This document shows, piece by piece, positions 20,863-29,372 of a DNA stretch of 32,247 nucleotides. The notes beneath the pieces were generated by a model. It saw only the letters and a list, made by a program, of their open reading frames with translations, was not told the DNA's origin and did no database searches. The DNA comes from a virus. The first letter of the stretch is position 1. Each line of letters begins with the position of its first letter. The stretch is from the IMG/VR virus record IMGVR_UViG_3300042691_004428, positions 1-32,247 of that record. One strand, written 5' to 3'. A program made the translations under genes and the position numbers.

Positions 20863-22734
20863 ATGACCAGCACAGTTGATGTTTACAAACGACAGGCACG
20901 TAGCTATCTTCGTAGGTACGAATCTGTAGTAGAGCAGGGCAAAAGAGCCAATCAAGAACTCATGGCCACTCAGCTTGCGTATGAACAGGCCAGGACCAAG
21001 CTGCGTCAATCTCAGGTTGGGTCTGCTGCCTATGATGCTGCGCTGGCCGAATCCAGAAGAATCAAGTCTATTGAAACAGAATTGATAGACAAAATTGGCA
21101 CCTTGAACGAGGAAGCCGATAGACTACAAGCTGCCTACGAACAAGCACAGTCTGATGCTGATCGGGTAGCCAGAGGCGAAGAAGCCAACCAACCTGCAGA
21201 ATCTACAGCACCTGTGGTCAATCCTGCTGCTGAACCACAGGCACAGCAAGCAGACCGCCCACTGACACCTGTTGTACCGGCACCTTCCACAGTGTCGCCC
21301 ACACCGCCGGCTGATGACCCAATTGGTCAAGTAATTGATCAGAAACAAAAAGAGCGAGCAGCCGCAGCAGCGGCAGCGGCAGCAGTGGCCACCCGACCAG
21401 ATACCTCTACTGCGGCAGGAGCATTAGCTGCTGCCGATCAGCGCGGTGCGAACCCTGCACCAGTTAGCAACGCGGATCCACAAAGCAGTCAAACCGCAGA
21501 ACAGTTTAATGCACAGACCAATGCCAGTGTGATCAGTGCCATATCAAAAGGCCCACAAGCACCTGTTACACCAGGTTATGATGTCAAGTATGATGCCAGT
21601 CGCGGCACCTATGATGTGGTTGATCGTCAGACTAATCAGCCTGTGGCCACCGGACTCACACAAGGTGCGGCGCAAGTTAACGCCAAAATTCTCAACGATC
21701 AAGGCGCTGCTTACCAATCTCCGCCAGCACTGCCAGCGGCCACCGACATCAAACTTGCTCCAGCACCGGTGTCTGGTCCTACAGCTGGTAACATTATTGC
21801 TGCTAACCAGTTCAATCAATCAACCAATGCCAACATACTGGCCGCTATTCAAACGCCTACTAACAATCGTAACACCAGTGGAGCAGCTCCGGGTGATGGC
21901 AGTGTGGGTGTGGAAGTTGGTGCCGAGCAGGCCAGAAACCAACCAGCACTGCAAGCACAACAGAGATTTGTCAACAACGGAGATTGGCGTTTCCGTGTTA
22001 GCCTGGCAGCTGGTGCAAGTTATCTTTACAAATTGCCACAGGGCGACCGCGGCATACTTGATCCGTTGTTTACCACAGACGGTGTAATCTATCCTTATAC
22101 ACCGCAGGTTAACACCGTATACTCGGCCAATTATACGCCCTACGATCTCACACACAGCAACTACAAAGGTTACTGGTACAAGAATTCAAACGTGCAAGAA
22201 ATACAGATTACTGGAACTTTTACAGCACAAGACACCGACGAAGCCAATTATCTATTGGCAGTGATACATTTTTATCGTAGCGTGACCAAGATGTTTTATG
22301 GACAAGACCCTCTGCGAGGATCGCCCCCACCACTGTGTTATCTTACAGGATTTGGTGAATACCAGTTTAATGGCCACCCGGTAGTGATCAGTCAGTTCCA
22401 GTACAGTCTACCCAATGATGTAGACTACATTAGAGCCTATAGCCGTAACGTGGACGGTACCAACTTTATTCTTGAACGCAAGGTTCAAAGCGTACCAAAA
22501 AATACAATCAGCAACGTGATGAACCGACTGAGAACTGCCGGCTTACCCAAAGGCGGTTACAGAGATGTTCCACCGGCGCCGCCCACGCTGGGATTGAATT
22601 CACCAACCTATGTGCCAACCAAGATGCAAATGACCATCACCTGCTTGCCAATACAAACACGTCAGCAGGTCAGCAGTCAATTCAGTGTGCAGGAATTTGG
22701 CAACGGTAATCTACAACGAGGAGGATTCTGGTAA
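20863..22734 (+). CDS. gp48: Baseplate tail tube cap / initiator protein, gp48/gp54-like, with an extended N-terminus
   Basis: A 623-residue protein. Residues about 373-623 match the T4-like tail tube cap family: GDWRFRVSLAAGASYLYKLP, DGVIYPYTPQVNTVYSANYT, NYLLAVIHFYRSVTKMFYGQ, YQFNGHPVVISQFQYSLPND and the ending FGNGNLQRGGFW. In T4, gp48 and gp54 sit on the baseplate hub and start tube growth; which of the two this equals is not certain. Residues 10-105 are a charged coiled coil, and about 106-370 a low-complexity Ala/Pro/Gln/Thr region with a run of nine alanines. Two related 14-residue repeats, QFNAQTNASVISAI (214-227) and QFNQSTNANILAAI (316-329), flank a small possible domain. The stop overlaps the next start as TAATG. 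Confidence 0.82.
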   Translation: MTSTVDVYKRQARSYLRRYESVVEQGKRANQELMATQLAYEQARTKLRQSQVGSAAYDAALAESRRIKSIETELIDKIGTLNEEADRLQAAYEQAQSDADRVARGEEANQPAESTAPVVNPAAEPQAQQADRPLTPVVPAPSTVSPTPPADDPIGQVIDQKQKERAAAAAAAAAVATRPDTSTAAGALAAADQRGANPAPVSNADPQSSQTAEQFNAQTNASVISAISKGPQAPVTPGYDVKYDASRGTYDVVDRQTNQPVATGLTQGAAQVNAKILNDQGAAYQSPPALPAATDIKLAPAPVSGPTAGNIIAANQFNQSTNANILAAIQTPTNNRNTSGAAPGDGSVGVEVGAEQARNQPALQAQQRFVNNGDWRFRVSLAAGASYLYKLPQGDRGILDPLFTTDGVIYPYTPQVNTVYSANYTPYDLTHSNYKGYWYKNSNVQEIQITGTFTAQDTDEANYLLAVIHFYRSVTKMFYGQDPLRGSPPPLCYLTGFGEYQFNGHPVVISQFQYSLPNDVDYIRAYSRNVDGTNFILERKVQSVPKNTISNVMNRLRTAGLPKGGYRDVPPAPPTLGLNSPTYVPTKMQMTITCLPIQTRQQVSSQFSVQEFGNGNLQRGGFW

Positions 22735-23033
22735 TGGCCAGCTATGATGCAATGAGTCCTTACTATACTACTCCGTATAGTGGATTTTTTCTTGACATAA
22801 TGAACAATCGTGCTTTGCCTAAGCAAGGCGACGACACTATCTTTATTATAAATCAAACCTATCAGTATCGTCCTGATCTTCTGGCATTTGATTTGTACGA
22901 TGAAAGTAAACTTTGGTGGGTGTTTTATCAACGCAATCCTAATACCTTGACGGAACCTCCTTTTGATTTTGTCATAGGTAAACAGATCTATATTCCTAAA
23001 CTATCTACCTTGAAATCAGTGTTAGGATTCTAA
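22734..23033 (+). CDS. gp53: Baseplate wedge protein, gp53-like
   Basis: A 99-residue protein containing TYQYRPDLLAFDLYDESKLW, WVFYQRNPNTLTEPPFDFV and IGKQIYIPKLSTLKSVLGF. This arrangement is typical of the T4-like gp53 wedge family, which has a LysM-like fold: the double tryptophan helix is followed by N, then a G-x-x-I-x-I-P strand. T4 gp53 is 196 residues; aquatic relatives are often shorter. It sits between the tube cap and the large structural protein, coupled to the former by a TAATG overlap and to the latter by a one-base gap. A different small LysM-like baseplate component is the alternative. Confidence 0.78.
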   Translation: MASYDAMSPYYTTPYSGFFLDIMNNRALPKQGDDTIFIINQTYQYRPDLLAFDLYDESKLWWVFYQRNPNTLTEPPFDFVIGKQIYIPKLSTLKSVLGF

Positions 23034-23034
23034 C

Positions 23035-26000
23035 ATGGCCACACAACAAGAGATAGCCTCACTTGAAGCTCGTTTGGCCCAGATTGCGGCAAGAATAAGC
23101 ACTCTACAGGCCGATGCCAGTAGAATCAAAAACGAAGTTGATCGCAGTATCGCCCGAGAAGATTTCAGTCTAGCTCGCAGTCAAAGCAACACATTAGATC
23201 AAATCAATGCCGAGTTATCAGGGCTGATAACCACACAGCAACAGCTAGAACAAGAACTTCGGGCACTACGCAGTCAACCGGCCCCAACACCGGCACCCAG
23301 TGCCGGTGCTCAGGTGCAAGGCGCACAAACAGCCAAAGACGATGGCGCCAACACACAAGAACCAGAAAAACAACCTCCACAGGTATTGAATCCTAATGGC
23401 CGCATAACAAATGCACCCGTGGTTAGACCTACCAATACCACACCGCCTAGCACTCAAACCAACGACCAGAACACCAACCCCCAGCCGCCCAAGCCGTTGT
23501 CTACCACACAGGCTCCCAATGCCAATCAACGCCCGGGTCCAGTTCCCAGCAGTCCGGCCGCGGAAAGAAACAATGTGGTCGTTCCAGCAGCCAAAGGACA
23601 AGGCAGTCGCAGCGACGACAACATCGACAATGTCAACGGATCTACAAACAATGCCACAGTACAGGAAGTCAATTCGGTATTTGGCAATCAGTATATTGAA
23701 CCGCAGCCTAATGAATTAAAGAAATATGGCAGCTATACCTATAATCTGGCCTGGTATCTGTTGTCACCAGACGATTACAAATCGTTGGTGGACACCGGCA
23801 AGGCCGATCCTTACGATGTACAACTGCTGATGCAAAGCGGGGGCATACCTGACACAGGCAGCGTGACTGTAAGCATAGGTGGACAATCTGCCACAGCCGG
23901 TAGTCGTAATCCCAACTTCTATCAAGATTATTACATTGATGACTTGGAAATGCGCAGCTTGTTTGCTGGCAAAGGTACCAATGCCGGGCACAATGTAACT
24001 GATTTCACATTCACAGTTAGAGAGCCCAATGGGTTGACTTTGTTAGACAATTTGTACAATGCCATTGTGGAATTCAATCGCACCGGTGGCAATGCCAACA
24101 ACAATTATGCAGCACAACAGTATCTTATGGTTATCAAGTTCTGGGGCTATGACGAGAATGGCATACCGCAGATAGCGTCAGGCAGTGCAGCTGGCGGCGC
24201 AGTGGGAGCAGCGGCCAATGTTCAGATCAAAAAGTACATTCCGTTTATTATCAAGAACATCACTTTCAATCTACAAGATGCCGCAGTGACCTACCGAGTA
24301 GAGTGTGCTGCTGTGCCTTATGAAATTGCTGCTGCCAGTGTGCGTGGGTCAATTCCATTCAGCGTAGAACTCAGCGGCGACGATGTAAAAACAATTTTAG
24401 GCGGCGGTGGCAATATCACTGTTGGCACTGGTACTGCTGTAGGATCTGACGGCAGAGAAACAGTGGCAGCACCACCAAGAAATCCTGGAACCGGAGCTTC
24501 GGGCTTTCCTATCAACAGTACAATAGCTGCCAATCAAGGACCAGCCAAGGCCAACTCGGCACCTAAGAAAACTCTCAAACGTGGTCTGATGGAAGCACTG
24601 AATGGATTTCAGCAAGAGCTGGTCAAACGCGGTGTGTATAACGTGGCCGATGTTTACAAAATTGAATTCGCCAACCCTAGTCTAGCCGATGCCAAGATCA
24701 GAAAGAAAGGCCAACTGAACAAAAATGCTGTGCCATTTACTGCCAACGGTACTACTGCACAGGGCAAATTGCCCGACAAGGTCACGCCAGATGTGGAAAA
24801 CAGAATTTTCAATATCACACAAGGAACACAGATAGTACAGGTCATTGATCAGGTTGTTAGAATGAGTCAGTTCATTGATGATCAAGCCAAATTTGTAGTC
24901 GATGAAGAAACAGGACAACTGAAAGAAAACACTGGCACACAGACACCTTCATGGTACAAGATCAGTTTCAAAACCAAACCGTTGGCCTATGACAAAAAAC
25001 GCAATGACTATGCCTATGAAATCACTTTTGTGATCAGTCTATACGGTTTACAGAATCTACAGAGCGTGTATTTTCAAAGTCCCACGTTCAGAGGCGTACA
25101 CAAACGATATGCCTATTGGTTCACCGGCGAGAATACCGAAGTATTAAAGTTTGAACAGGCCTACAACAAACTGTGGGTGCAGGTATTAGAAGGCAACAAA
25201 ATACTAGACACACAGACTAGCAGTGCAGCCAACATGCGAGAAATGCCCAAGCGAGCATTTTTTACTGCCAGTGCGCAAAGCAGTCAAGGTGCTGCCAGAG
25301 GTGCCAACGAACCTGGTGCCAATGCCGCAGACTATCTGTACAGTCCTGCTGATCAAGGGTCGGTTAGAATGTCCATTGTAGGTGATCCAGCCTGGATACA
25401 ACAGGGTGAATTTGTCAAAGGTTCCAGTGCTCGGGCCTATGACTTCAATCCATTCTTGCCAGATGGTACTATCAACGTTGATGCACAACAGGTGCTGTTT
25501 GAAATTGTGTTCAAAAGACCTGGTGACTACAATATCAATACAGGTCTGTTGAAACCGGTGGGCAGTGAACAGAGTTTTGTGTATTTTTGTAAGTCAGTGG
25601 TCAGCAGATTCAGTGGCGGAGCATTCACACAAGAACTAGAAGGCGCCTTGGTCATTGAAAACATACCTGCACTACAGCGAGCACCACAGACTGAAACACA
25701 GCGTACACCGGCTAGAACTACCACTAACAATTCGGCCAGACAGCCTGCGTTGTCCAGTGATAACAGTCAGAATCTTGACGCACTAAGTTTTGGACAGGCG
25801 TTCAAACAAGCTCGCTCAGATTACGGCGGAGCAGGTGGTGTGTTTGATTGGCGCGGTAAACAGTATCAGACCAATCTCAAAGGCGAAGCCTACGTGGCAA
25901 ATCCGGTACCTGTGTACGGTGCGCAAACACAGGCCGAGGCACTGAGATTACGCAATGCCGACAACAGTACAGCCAGCAGTGCAGGTGCAGTGGTAGGACA

Positions 26001-26271
26001 AAGCGGATCAGAAACCGGAACCACACAAGACGGTGCAGTAGTGACCGGACAGACCAATCCAGTGGGCCAAACTTCTCAGGGCGGGGTACAAGTTGTATTA
26101 AGTACAGGCGAAGAGGTCACAATGTTTACTCCGCAACAGGCGCAACTGGCCGTGGCAGCTGGACTATTGACGCAAACGCAGGCCAACACTGTAAAAGTAC
26201 AGTTACAGGCCAAACAACAAGCGCCAAGACCTATTACCAGACCTTATCAGACTGTAGGAGATGATGCCTAA
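23035..26271 (+). CDS. Large baseplate structural protein, possible hub (gp27-like role)
   Basis: A 1078-residue protein. Residues 1-85 are a coiled coil and about 86-210 a Pro/Thr/Gln/Asn-rich linker. From about 220 the protein is a beta-rich body: YTYNLAWYLLSPDDYKSLVD, DFTFTVREPNGLTLLDNLYN, QYLMVIKFWGYDENG and YRVECAAVPYEIAAASVRG, then WYKISFKTKPLAYDKKRNDY and KRYAYWFTGENTEVLKFEQA. The last 200 residues are again low-complexity (Gln/Thr/Ser/Gly). Similar large proteins occur between gp53 and gp5 in aquatic T4-like phages. No separate gp27 hub gene is seen in the window, and this protein directly precedes the gp5 spike that gp27 holds in T4, so it may be the hub. That role is inference. The stop overlaps the gp5 start as TAATG. 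Confidence 0.7.
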   Translation: MATQQEIASLEARLAQIAARISTLQADASRIKNEVDRSIAREDFSLARSQSNTLDQINAELSGLITTQQQLEQELRALRSQPAPTPAPSAGAQVQGAQTAKDDGANTQEPEKQPPQVLNPNGRITNAPVVRPTNTTPPSTQTNDQNTNPQPPKPLSTTQAPNANQRPGPVPSSPAAERNNVVVPAAKGQGSRSDDNIDNVNGSTNNATVQEVNSVFGNQYIEPQPNELKKYGSYTYNLAWYLLSPDDYKSLVDTGKADPYDVQLLMQSGGIPDTGSVTVSIGGQSATAGSRNPNFYQDYYIDDLEMRSLFAGKGTNAGHNVTDFTFTVREPNGLTLLDNLYNAIVEFNRTGGNANNNYAAQQYLMVIKFWGYDENGIPQIASGSAAGGAVGAAANVQIKKYIPFIIKNITFNLQDAAVTYRVECAAVPYEIAAASVRGSIPFSVELSGDDVKTILGGGGNITVGTGTAVGSDGRETVAAPPRNPGTGASGFPINSTIAANQGPAKANSAPKKTLKRGLMEALNGFQQELVKRGVYNVADVYKIEFANPSLADAKIRKKGQLNKNAVPFTANGTTAQGKLPDKVTPDVENRIFNITQGTQIVQVIDQVVRMSQFIDDQAKFVVDEETGQLKENTGTQTPSWYKISFKTKPLAYDKKRNDYAYEITFVISLYGLQNLQSVYFQSPTFRGVHKRYAYWFTGENTEVLKFEQAYNKLWVQVLEGNKILDTQTSSAANMREMPKRAFFTASAQSSQGAARGANEPGANAADYLYSPADQGSVRMSIVGDPAWIQQGEFVKGSSARAYDFNPFLPDGTINVDAQQVLFEIVFKRPGDYNINTGLLKPVGSEQSFVYFCKSVVSRFSGGAFTQELEGALVIENIPALQRAPQTETQRTPARTTTNNSARQPALSSDNSQNLDALSFGQAFKQARSDYGGAGGVFDWRGKQYQTNLKGEAYVANPVPVYGAQTQAEALRLRNADNSTASSAGAVVGQSGSETGTTQDGAVVTGQTNPVGQTSQGGVQVVLSTGEEVTMFTPQQAQLAVAAGLLTQTQANTVKVQLQAKQQAPRPITRPYQTVGDDA

Positions 26272-27764
26272 TGGCAGAGAATATACAAAGAAGTACCGGA
26301 CGTGACAGTAACTACAAATATGACCGTGGTGGTATGCCTACGGACTTTGGTCCGTTCATTGGTATAGTAAAAAACAATGTTGACCCAATTCGTGCAGGTA
26401 GACTACAGGTCTACATAGAAGAATTTGGTGGCGACAACCCTGAAGATTCCAATCTTTGGCGCACTGTAAGTTATCTGAGTCCATTTTATGGACAGACTCC
26501 TAGCTACGCAGACGGCACCAGTCCAGGTGCATATCTAGGCAATCCGCACAGTTATGGCATGTGGTTTACACCGCCGGACATAGGCGTCAGGGTCATGTGC
26601 TTTTTTGTGGGCGGCGATCCCAGTCAAGGCTGGTACATAGGTTGTTTGCCCAATCCAGGCATACTGCACATGATACCGGCCGTGGGCAGCAGTGAAAAGT
26701 GGACCACAGACCTACCCACTCAGGACACCTTTCTGGAAGTGGCAAAAAGTTTGCCCGTGGCCGAACTCAATGAAAACAACACTTCGGTAGCTGAGAATCC
26801 TCAGTTTTTCTATTCTGAACGTCCGGTGCATGCTTACGCTGCCTTGACCTACTTTCAACAGGGCTTGCTGACCGACACAGTGCGTGGCCCTATTGCCAGT
26901 ACCAGTCAACGCGAAAGTCCCAGCACAGTGTATGGTATCAGCACACCCGGACAGCCGATCTACGAAGGCGGTTACAATCAACGTGATATTCGCAAGCAGA
27001 TCGAAGCCGGATCTGCCACACCAGAATCAGTCAAGGTTGTGGGTCGTCAAGGCGGTCACACTTTTGTCATGGACGATGGTGATCTAGAAGGCGAAGATGC
27101 TTTGCTTAGACTGCGAACCAGTAAAGGACATCAGATCACTCTTAGCGATTCTGGTAGCTGTATCTACATCATACATGCCAATGGGCAAGCCTGGATTGAA
27201 ATTGGTGCCGAAGGCACTCTAGATGTGTTTGCAACCAATTCTGTCAATATACGAACACAAGGCACAATCAATATGCATGCTGACAAAGACATCAACATGT
27301 ATGCTGGCGGCAATGTCAGCGTCAAGGCCAACGTGGCCATACAAACTGAAAGTGTAGGCAAAACCACCATACGCAGCAAAGATCAAATCAATGTTTACAG
27401 TGAAAGTCCTATCACAGTGCTCAGTGATGGCACTTTGGCCTGCAAAGGCAGCAGTGGTGCCAGCTTTGATGGCGGTCCTGTGGCCAAGGTCAATGGCGGC
27501 ACCGTGGAACTAAACACTTCGGGCAGCTTTGCCACACAGCCGGTCAAGATTCTCACCAAAACCAACATGCCTGAAGTGAAATTTGACGGCAAAGAATGGA
27601 AGCAAGACGGCACTTTTGAAAGCATAGTTACTCGGGCGCCCACGCATGAACCATGGCCTAATCACAATGCTGGCGTTTCAGTAGAAGTGACCTATGGACA
27701 AGGTGCTAGTACGCCGGCAGGAACGCCGGCACCTCGTGGATGGAATGTACAAAGGACTTTATAA
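26271..27764 (+). CDS. gp5: Central baseplate spike protein, gp5-like, without a lysozyme domain
   Basis: A 497-residue VgrG/gp5-type spike. Residues about 22-130 form the OB-fold domain (FGPFIGIVKNNVDPIRAGRL, MWFTPPDIGVRVMCFFVGGD, GWYIGCLPNPGI). A linker includes RGPIASTSQRESPSTVYGIS and QGGHTFVMDDGD (260-271). About 275-400 is a series of short repeats (GTLDVFATNSVNIRTQGTIN, MYAGGNVSVKANVAIQTESV) that would form the triple-stranded beta-helix needle, and the C-terminus has APTHEPWPNHNAGVS. T4 gp5 carries a lysozyme domain between OB fold and helix; here no such domain or its Glu/Asp/Thr motif is present. Cell-wall cutting must come from elsewhere, probably the M15 domain of the tape measure protein. 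Confidence 0.9.
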   Translation: MAENIQRSTGRDSNYKYDRGGMPTDFGPFIGIVKNNVDPIRAGRLQVYIEEFGGDNPEDSNLWRTVSYLSPFYGQTPSYADGTSPGAYLGNPHSYGMWFTPPDIGVRVMCFFVGGDPSQGWYIGCLPNPGILHMIPAVGSSEKWTTDLPTQDTFLEVAKSLPVAELNENNTSVAENPQFFYSERPVHAYAALTYFQQGLLTDTVRGPIASTSQRESPSTVYGISTPGQPIYEGGYNQRDIRKQIEAGSATPESVKVVGRQGGHTFVMDDGDLEGEDALLRLRTSKGHQITLSDSGSCIYIIHANGQAWIEIGAEGTLDVFATNSVNIRTQGTINMHADKDINMYAGGNVSVKANVAIQTESVGKTTIRSKDQINVYSESPITVLSDGTLACKGSSGASFDGGPVAKVNGGTVELNTSGSFATQPVKILTKTNMPEVKFDGKEWKQDGTFESIVTRAPTHEPWPNHNAGVSVEVTYGQGASTPAGTPAPRGWNVQRTL

Positions 27765-28939
27765 TGCCATCGTTTACATTTAACGTACCTGAATTTGTTA
27801 ACGTAGCAATCACCGAAGCAGACATTGCTGAAGCACTGCGAGTAAACACCTCAGGCGGCAATGTGACCGCACAACAGATAGCCAACCAACGTAGTCAATC
27901 GTCAGGTGGCTCGCGTGTAAAAACCTATGTGATTGAAGGGCCTCCGGGTTCAACCAAAGAACAAGCAGAAAAAATATTTCAGCAGCAGTTGGCCTTGGGA
28001 CAGTTGAAAAGTCTCAACATTGGAGAAACAGTCAACCAACAGATTGCCAAGGTAGCTACAGCGTTGCCCAAGGTTGACACTTCGACTATTATCAAAGGCA
28101 CAGCTTCATTGGCTGACACAGCCAAGATGCAGCTAGGAGACTTTGCTAGACAAACACAGGCCAAAGGGTCAATAGCCGGTCTTGATATTGATCAGGTTAC
28201 TGGCATGATGGCTCAGACTTCTAAAATTTCCGGACAGGCAGCTACCACTGTCAGTAGTAAAGGACTGGTGGGCAAATATGCTATCAGCCCACAGCAGTTG
28301 GAAGAAGCAGGTTTACTCAAACCTGGCACTGTACAAAGATTTGGCACCAATCCCAATCAACTGGTTGCCATGTTGCAGAGTCCCAAAGTCTGGACTGGCA
28401 AAAATGGTGCCAGCAGTCTTGATGCAGTGCTAGGCGACAGCAAGATTCAGGATCTGGCGCAGCAAAATCTATTTGCTGGTACCTTGGACAAACTCAAGGC
28501 CAGTGGACAGATCACCGGCACAGAGTCTGCCGCACAATTGGCTGGATTGGCCACTGCGGGAGCCAAATTTGGAACTGATGCGGCTGCTCAACTGGCCAAA
28601 GGAGTGGTGCCACCCAATCTTGGTGCCGAAGCGCAGAAGTTGTTGGCTGCTGGTCAGTTTGCTGTGGATGCAGTGGCATCCAAGATACCGTCTGCCATGA
28701 AAGGTGTGCAAAGTGCAGCCAAGGCCATTGGCACTGTAAATCGTCAGGCCTTAAATACTGCTATGACCAGCATATTGCCTAGTGGCAAAATACCAGTGCC
28801 CAGCTATGAAAATCCTGCTGCTATCATTGGTGCTGCAACTGGTACGCCGGTAAATGCCAATGCCTTGCAACAGATAGCGCAAAATGCACAGGGCATTGTA
28901 CAACAGGTAACACAGCAGGTGCAGAATACTTTAGGATAA
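27764..28939 (+). CDS. Tail/baseplate structural protein of unknown role
   Basis: A 391-residue protein. I chose ATG 27764 (MPSFTFNVPEF), which shares a base with the gp5 stop (TAATG); an earlier in-frame ATG lies inside gp5. It has a short N-terminal beta region, a segment KTYVIEGPPGSTKEQAEKIF with a following helix, and a central LVGKYAISPQQLEEAGLLKP ... SPKVWTGKNGASSLDAVLGD block. That block recalls domains near the lysozyme-like or peptidoglycan-related parts of phage tail proteins. The C-terminal half is Ala/Gln-rich helix ending in QGIVQQVTQQVQNTLG. No catalytic residues can be named. Position between gp5 and gp25 suggests a hub or spike-associated component, possibly one that acts at the cell wall. 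Confidence 0.65.
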   Translation: MPSFTFNVPEFVNVAITEADIAEALRVNTSGGNVTAQQIANQRSQSSGGSRVKTYVIEGPPGSTKEQAEKIFQQQLALGQLKSLNIGETVNQQIAKVATALPKVDTSTIIKGTASLADTAKMQLGDFARQTQAKGSIAGLDIDQVTGMMAQTSKISGQAATTVSSKGLVGKYAISPQQLEEAGLLKPGTVQRFGTNPNQLVAMLQSPKVWTGKNGASSLDAVLGDSKIQDLAQQNLFAGTLDKLKASGQITGTESAAQLAGLATAGAKFGTDAAAQLAKGVVPPNLGAEAQKLLAAGQFAVDAVASKIPSAMKGVQSAAKAIGTVNRQALNTAMTSILPSGKIPVPSYENPAAIIGAATGTPVNANALQQIAQNAQGIVQQVTQQVQNTLG

Positions 28940-28942
28940 ACA

Positions 28943-29317
28943 ATGGCCACATTTATTGGTTTCAACACAATTGGACAGTGGAAAAAGTTTACCTTGACCG
29001 ACTTTGAGTTAATCAAGCGTGATCTGTTAAACGCTTTCAATATTCGTCAGGGCGAACTGGTAGGACGCCCAAGTTACGGTACTAACCTATGGGATTTCAT
29101 ATTTGAAAACCAATTGGAAGCCACTCAAACTCAAATACTCAAAGAAGTTGAACGTGTGGTAGGCGGCGATCCTAGACTGTACGTGGCCAGCATCAATGCG
29201 TATCCGCAGAACAACGGTATCCTGCTAGAACTAGAAGTCAGTGTGGTGCCTAGCACCGATACTGAACGGCTCAACATTTTCTTCGATCGCGATAGCCGAT
29301 CAGCCAGCTACATTTGA
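28943..29317 (+). CDS. gp25: Baseplate wedge protein gp25
   Basis: A 124-residue member of the gp25/GpW family that forms the core of baseplate wedges in contractile tails and related injection systems. Family features are the helical start (FELIKRDLLNAFNIRQGE), the turn LVGRPSYGTNLWDFIFEN in place of the common E-x-R-P-x-x-G, the helix QTQILKEVERVVGGDPRLYV and the final beta strands. T4 gp25 is 132 residues. It starts 3 bases after the preceding stop and is followed, after a 55-base gap holding a late promoter, by gp6, its direct partner in the wedge. Confidence 0.93.
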   Translation: MATFIGFNTIGQWKKFTLTDFELIKRDLLNAFNIRQGELVGRPSYGTNLWDFIFENQLEATQTQILKEVERVVGGDPRLYVASINAYPQNNGILLELEVSVVPSTDTERLNIFFDRDSRSASYI

Positions 29318-29345
29318 TCATCTAAAACTACGCTGTTTTTCAATC

Positions 29346-29355
29346 CGGTAAATAC
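29346..29355 (+). promoter_or_regulatory. gp55-type late promoter for gp6
   Basis: CGGTAAATAC, identical to the box before the tube cap gene, lies in the 55-base gap between gp25 and gp6. The gp6 ATG follows 17 bases later, the same spacing as at 20836-20863, with an AGGAAG ribosome binding site. Just upstream, AAAAC and GTTTTT (about 29326-29340) could form a weak terminator-like hairpin. Confidence 0.72.
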
Positions 29356-29372
29356 GTGATAGGAAGATAGCT

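Noticed and set aside
26271-27764. Lysozyme domain in the gp5 spike
   Set aside because: The region between the OB fold and the beta-helix is a short linker without the catalytic Glu/Asp/Thr arrangement or the length (about 165 residues) of the T4 gp5 lysozyme domain.
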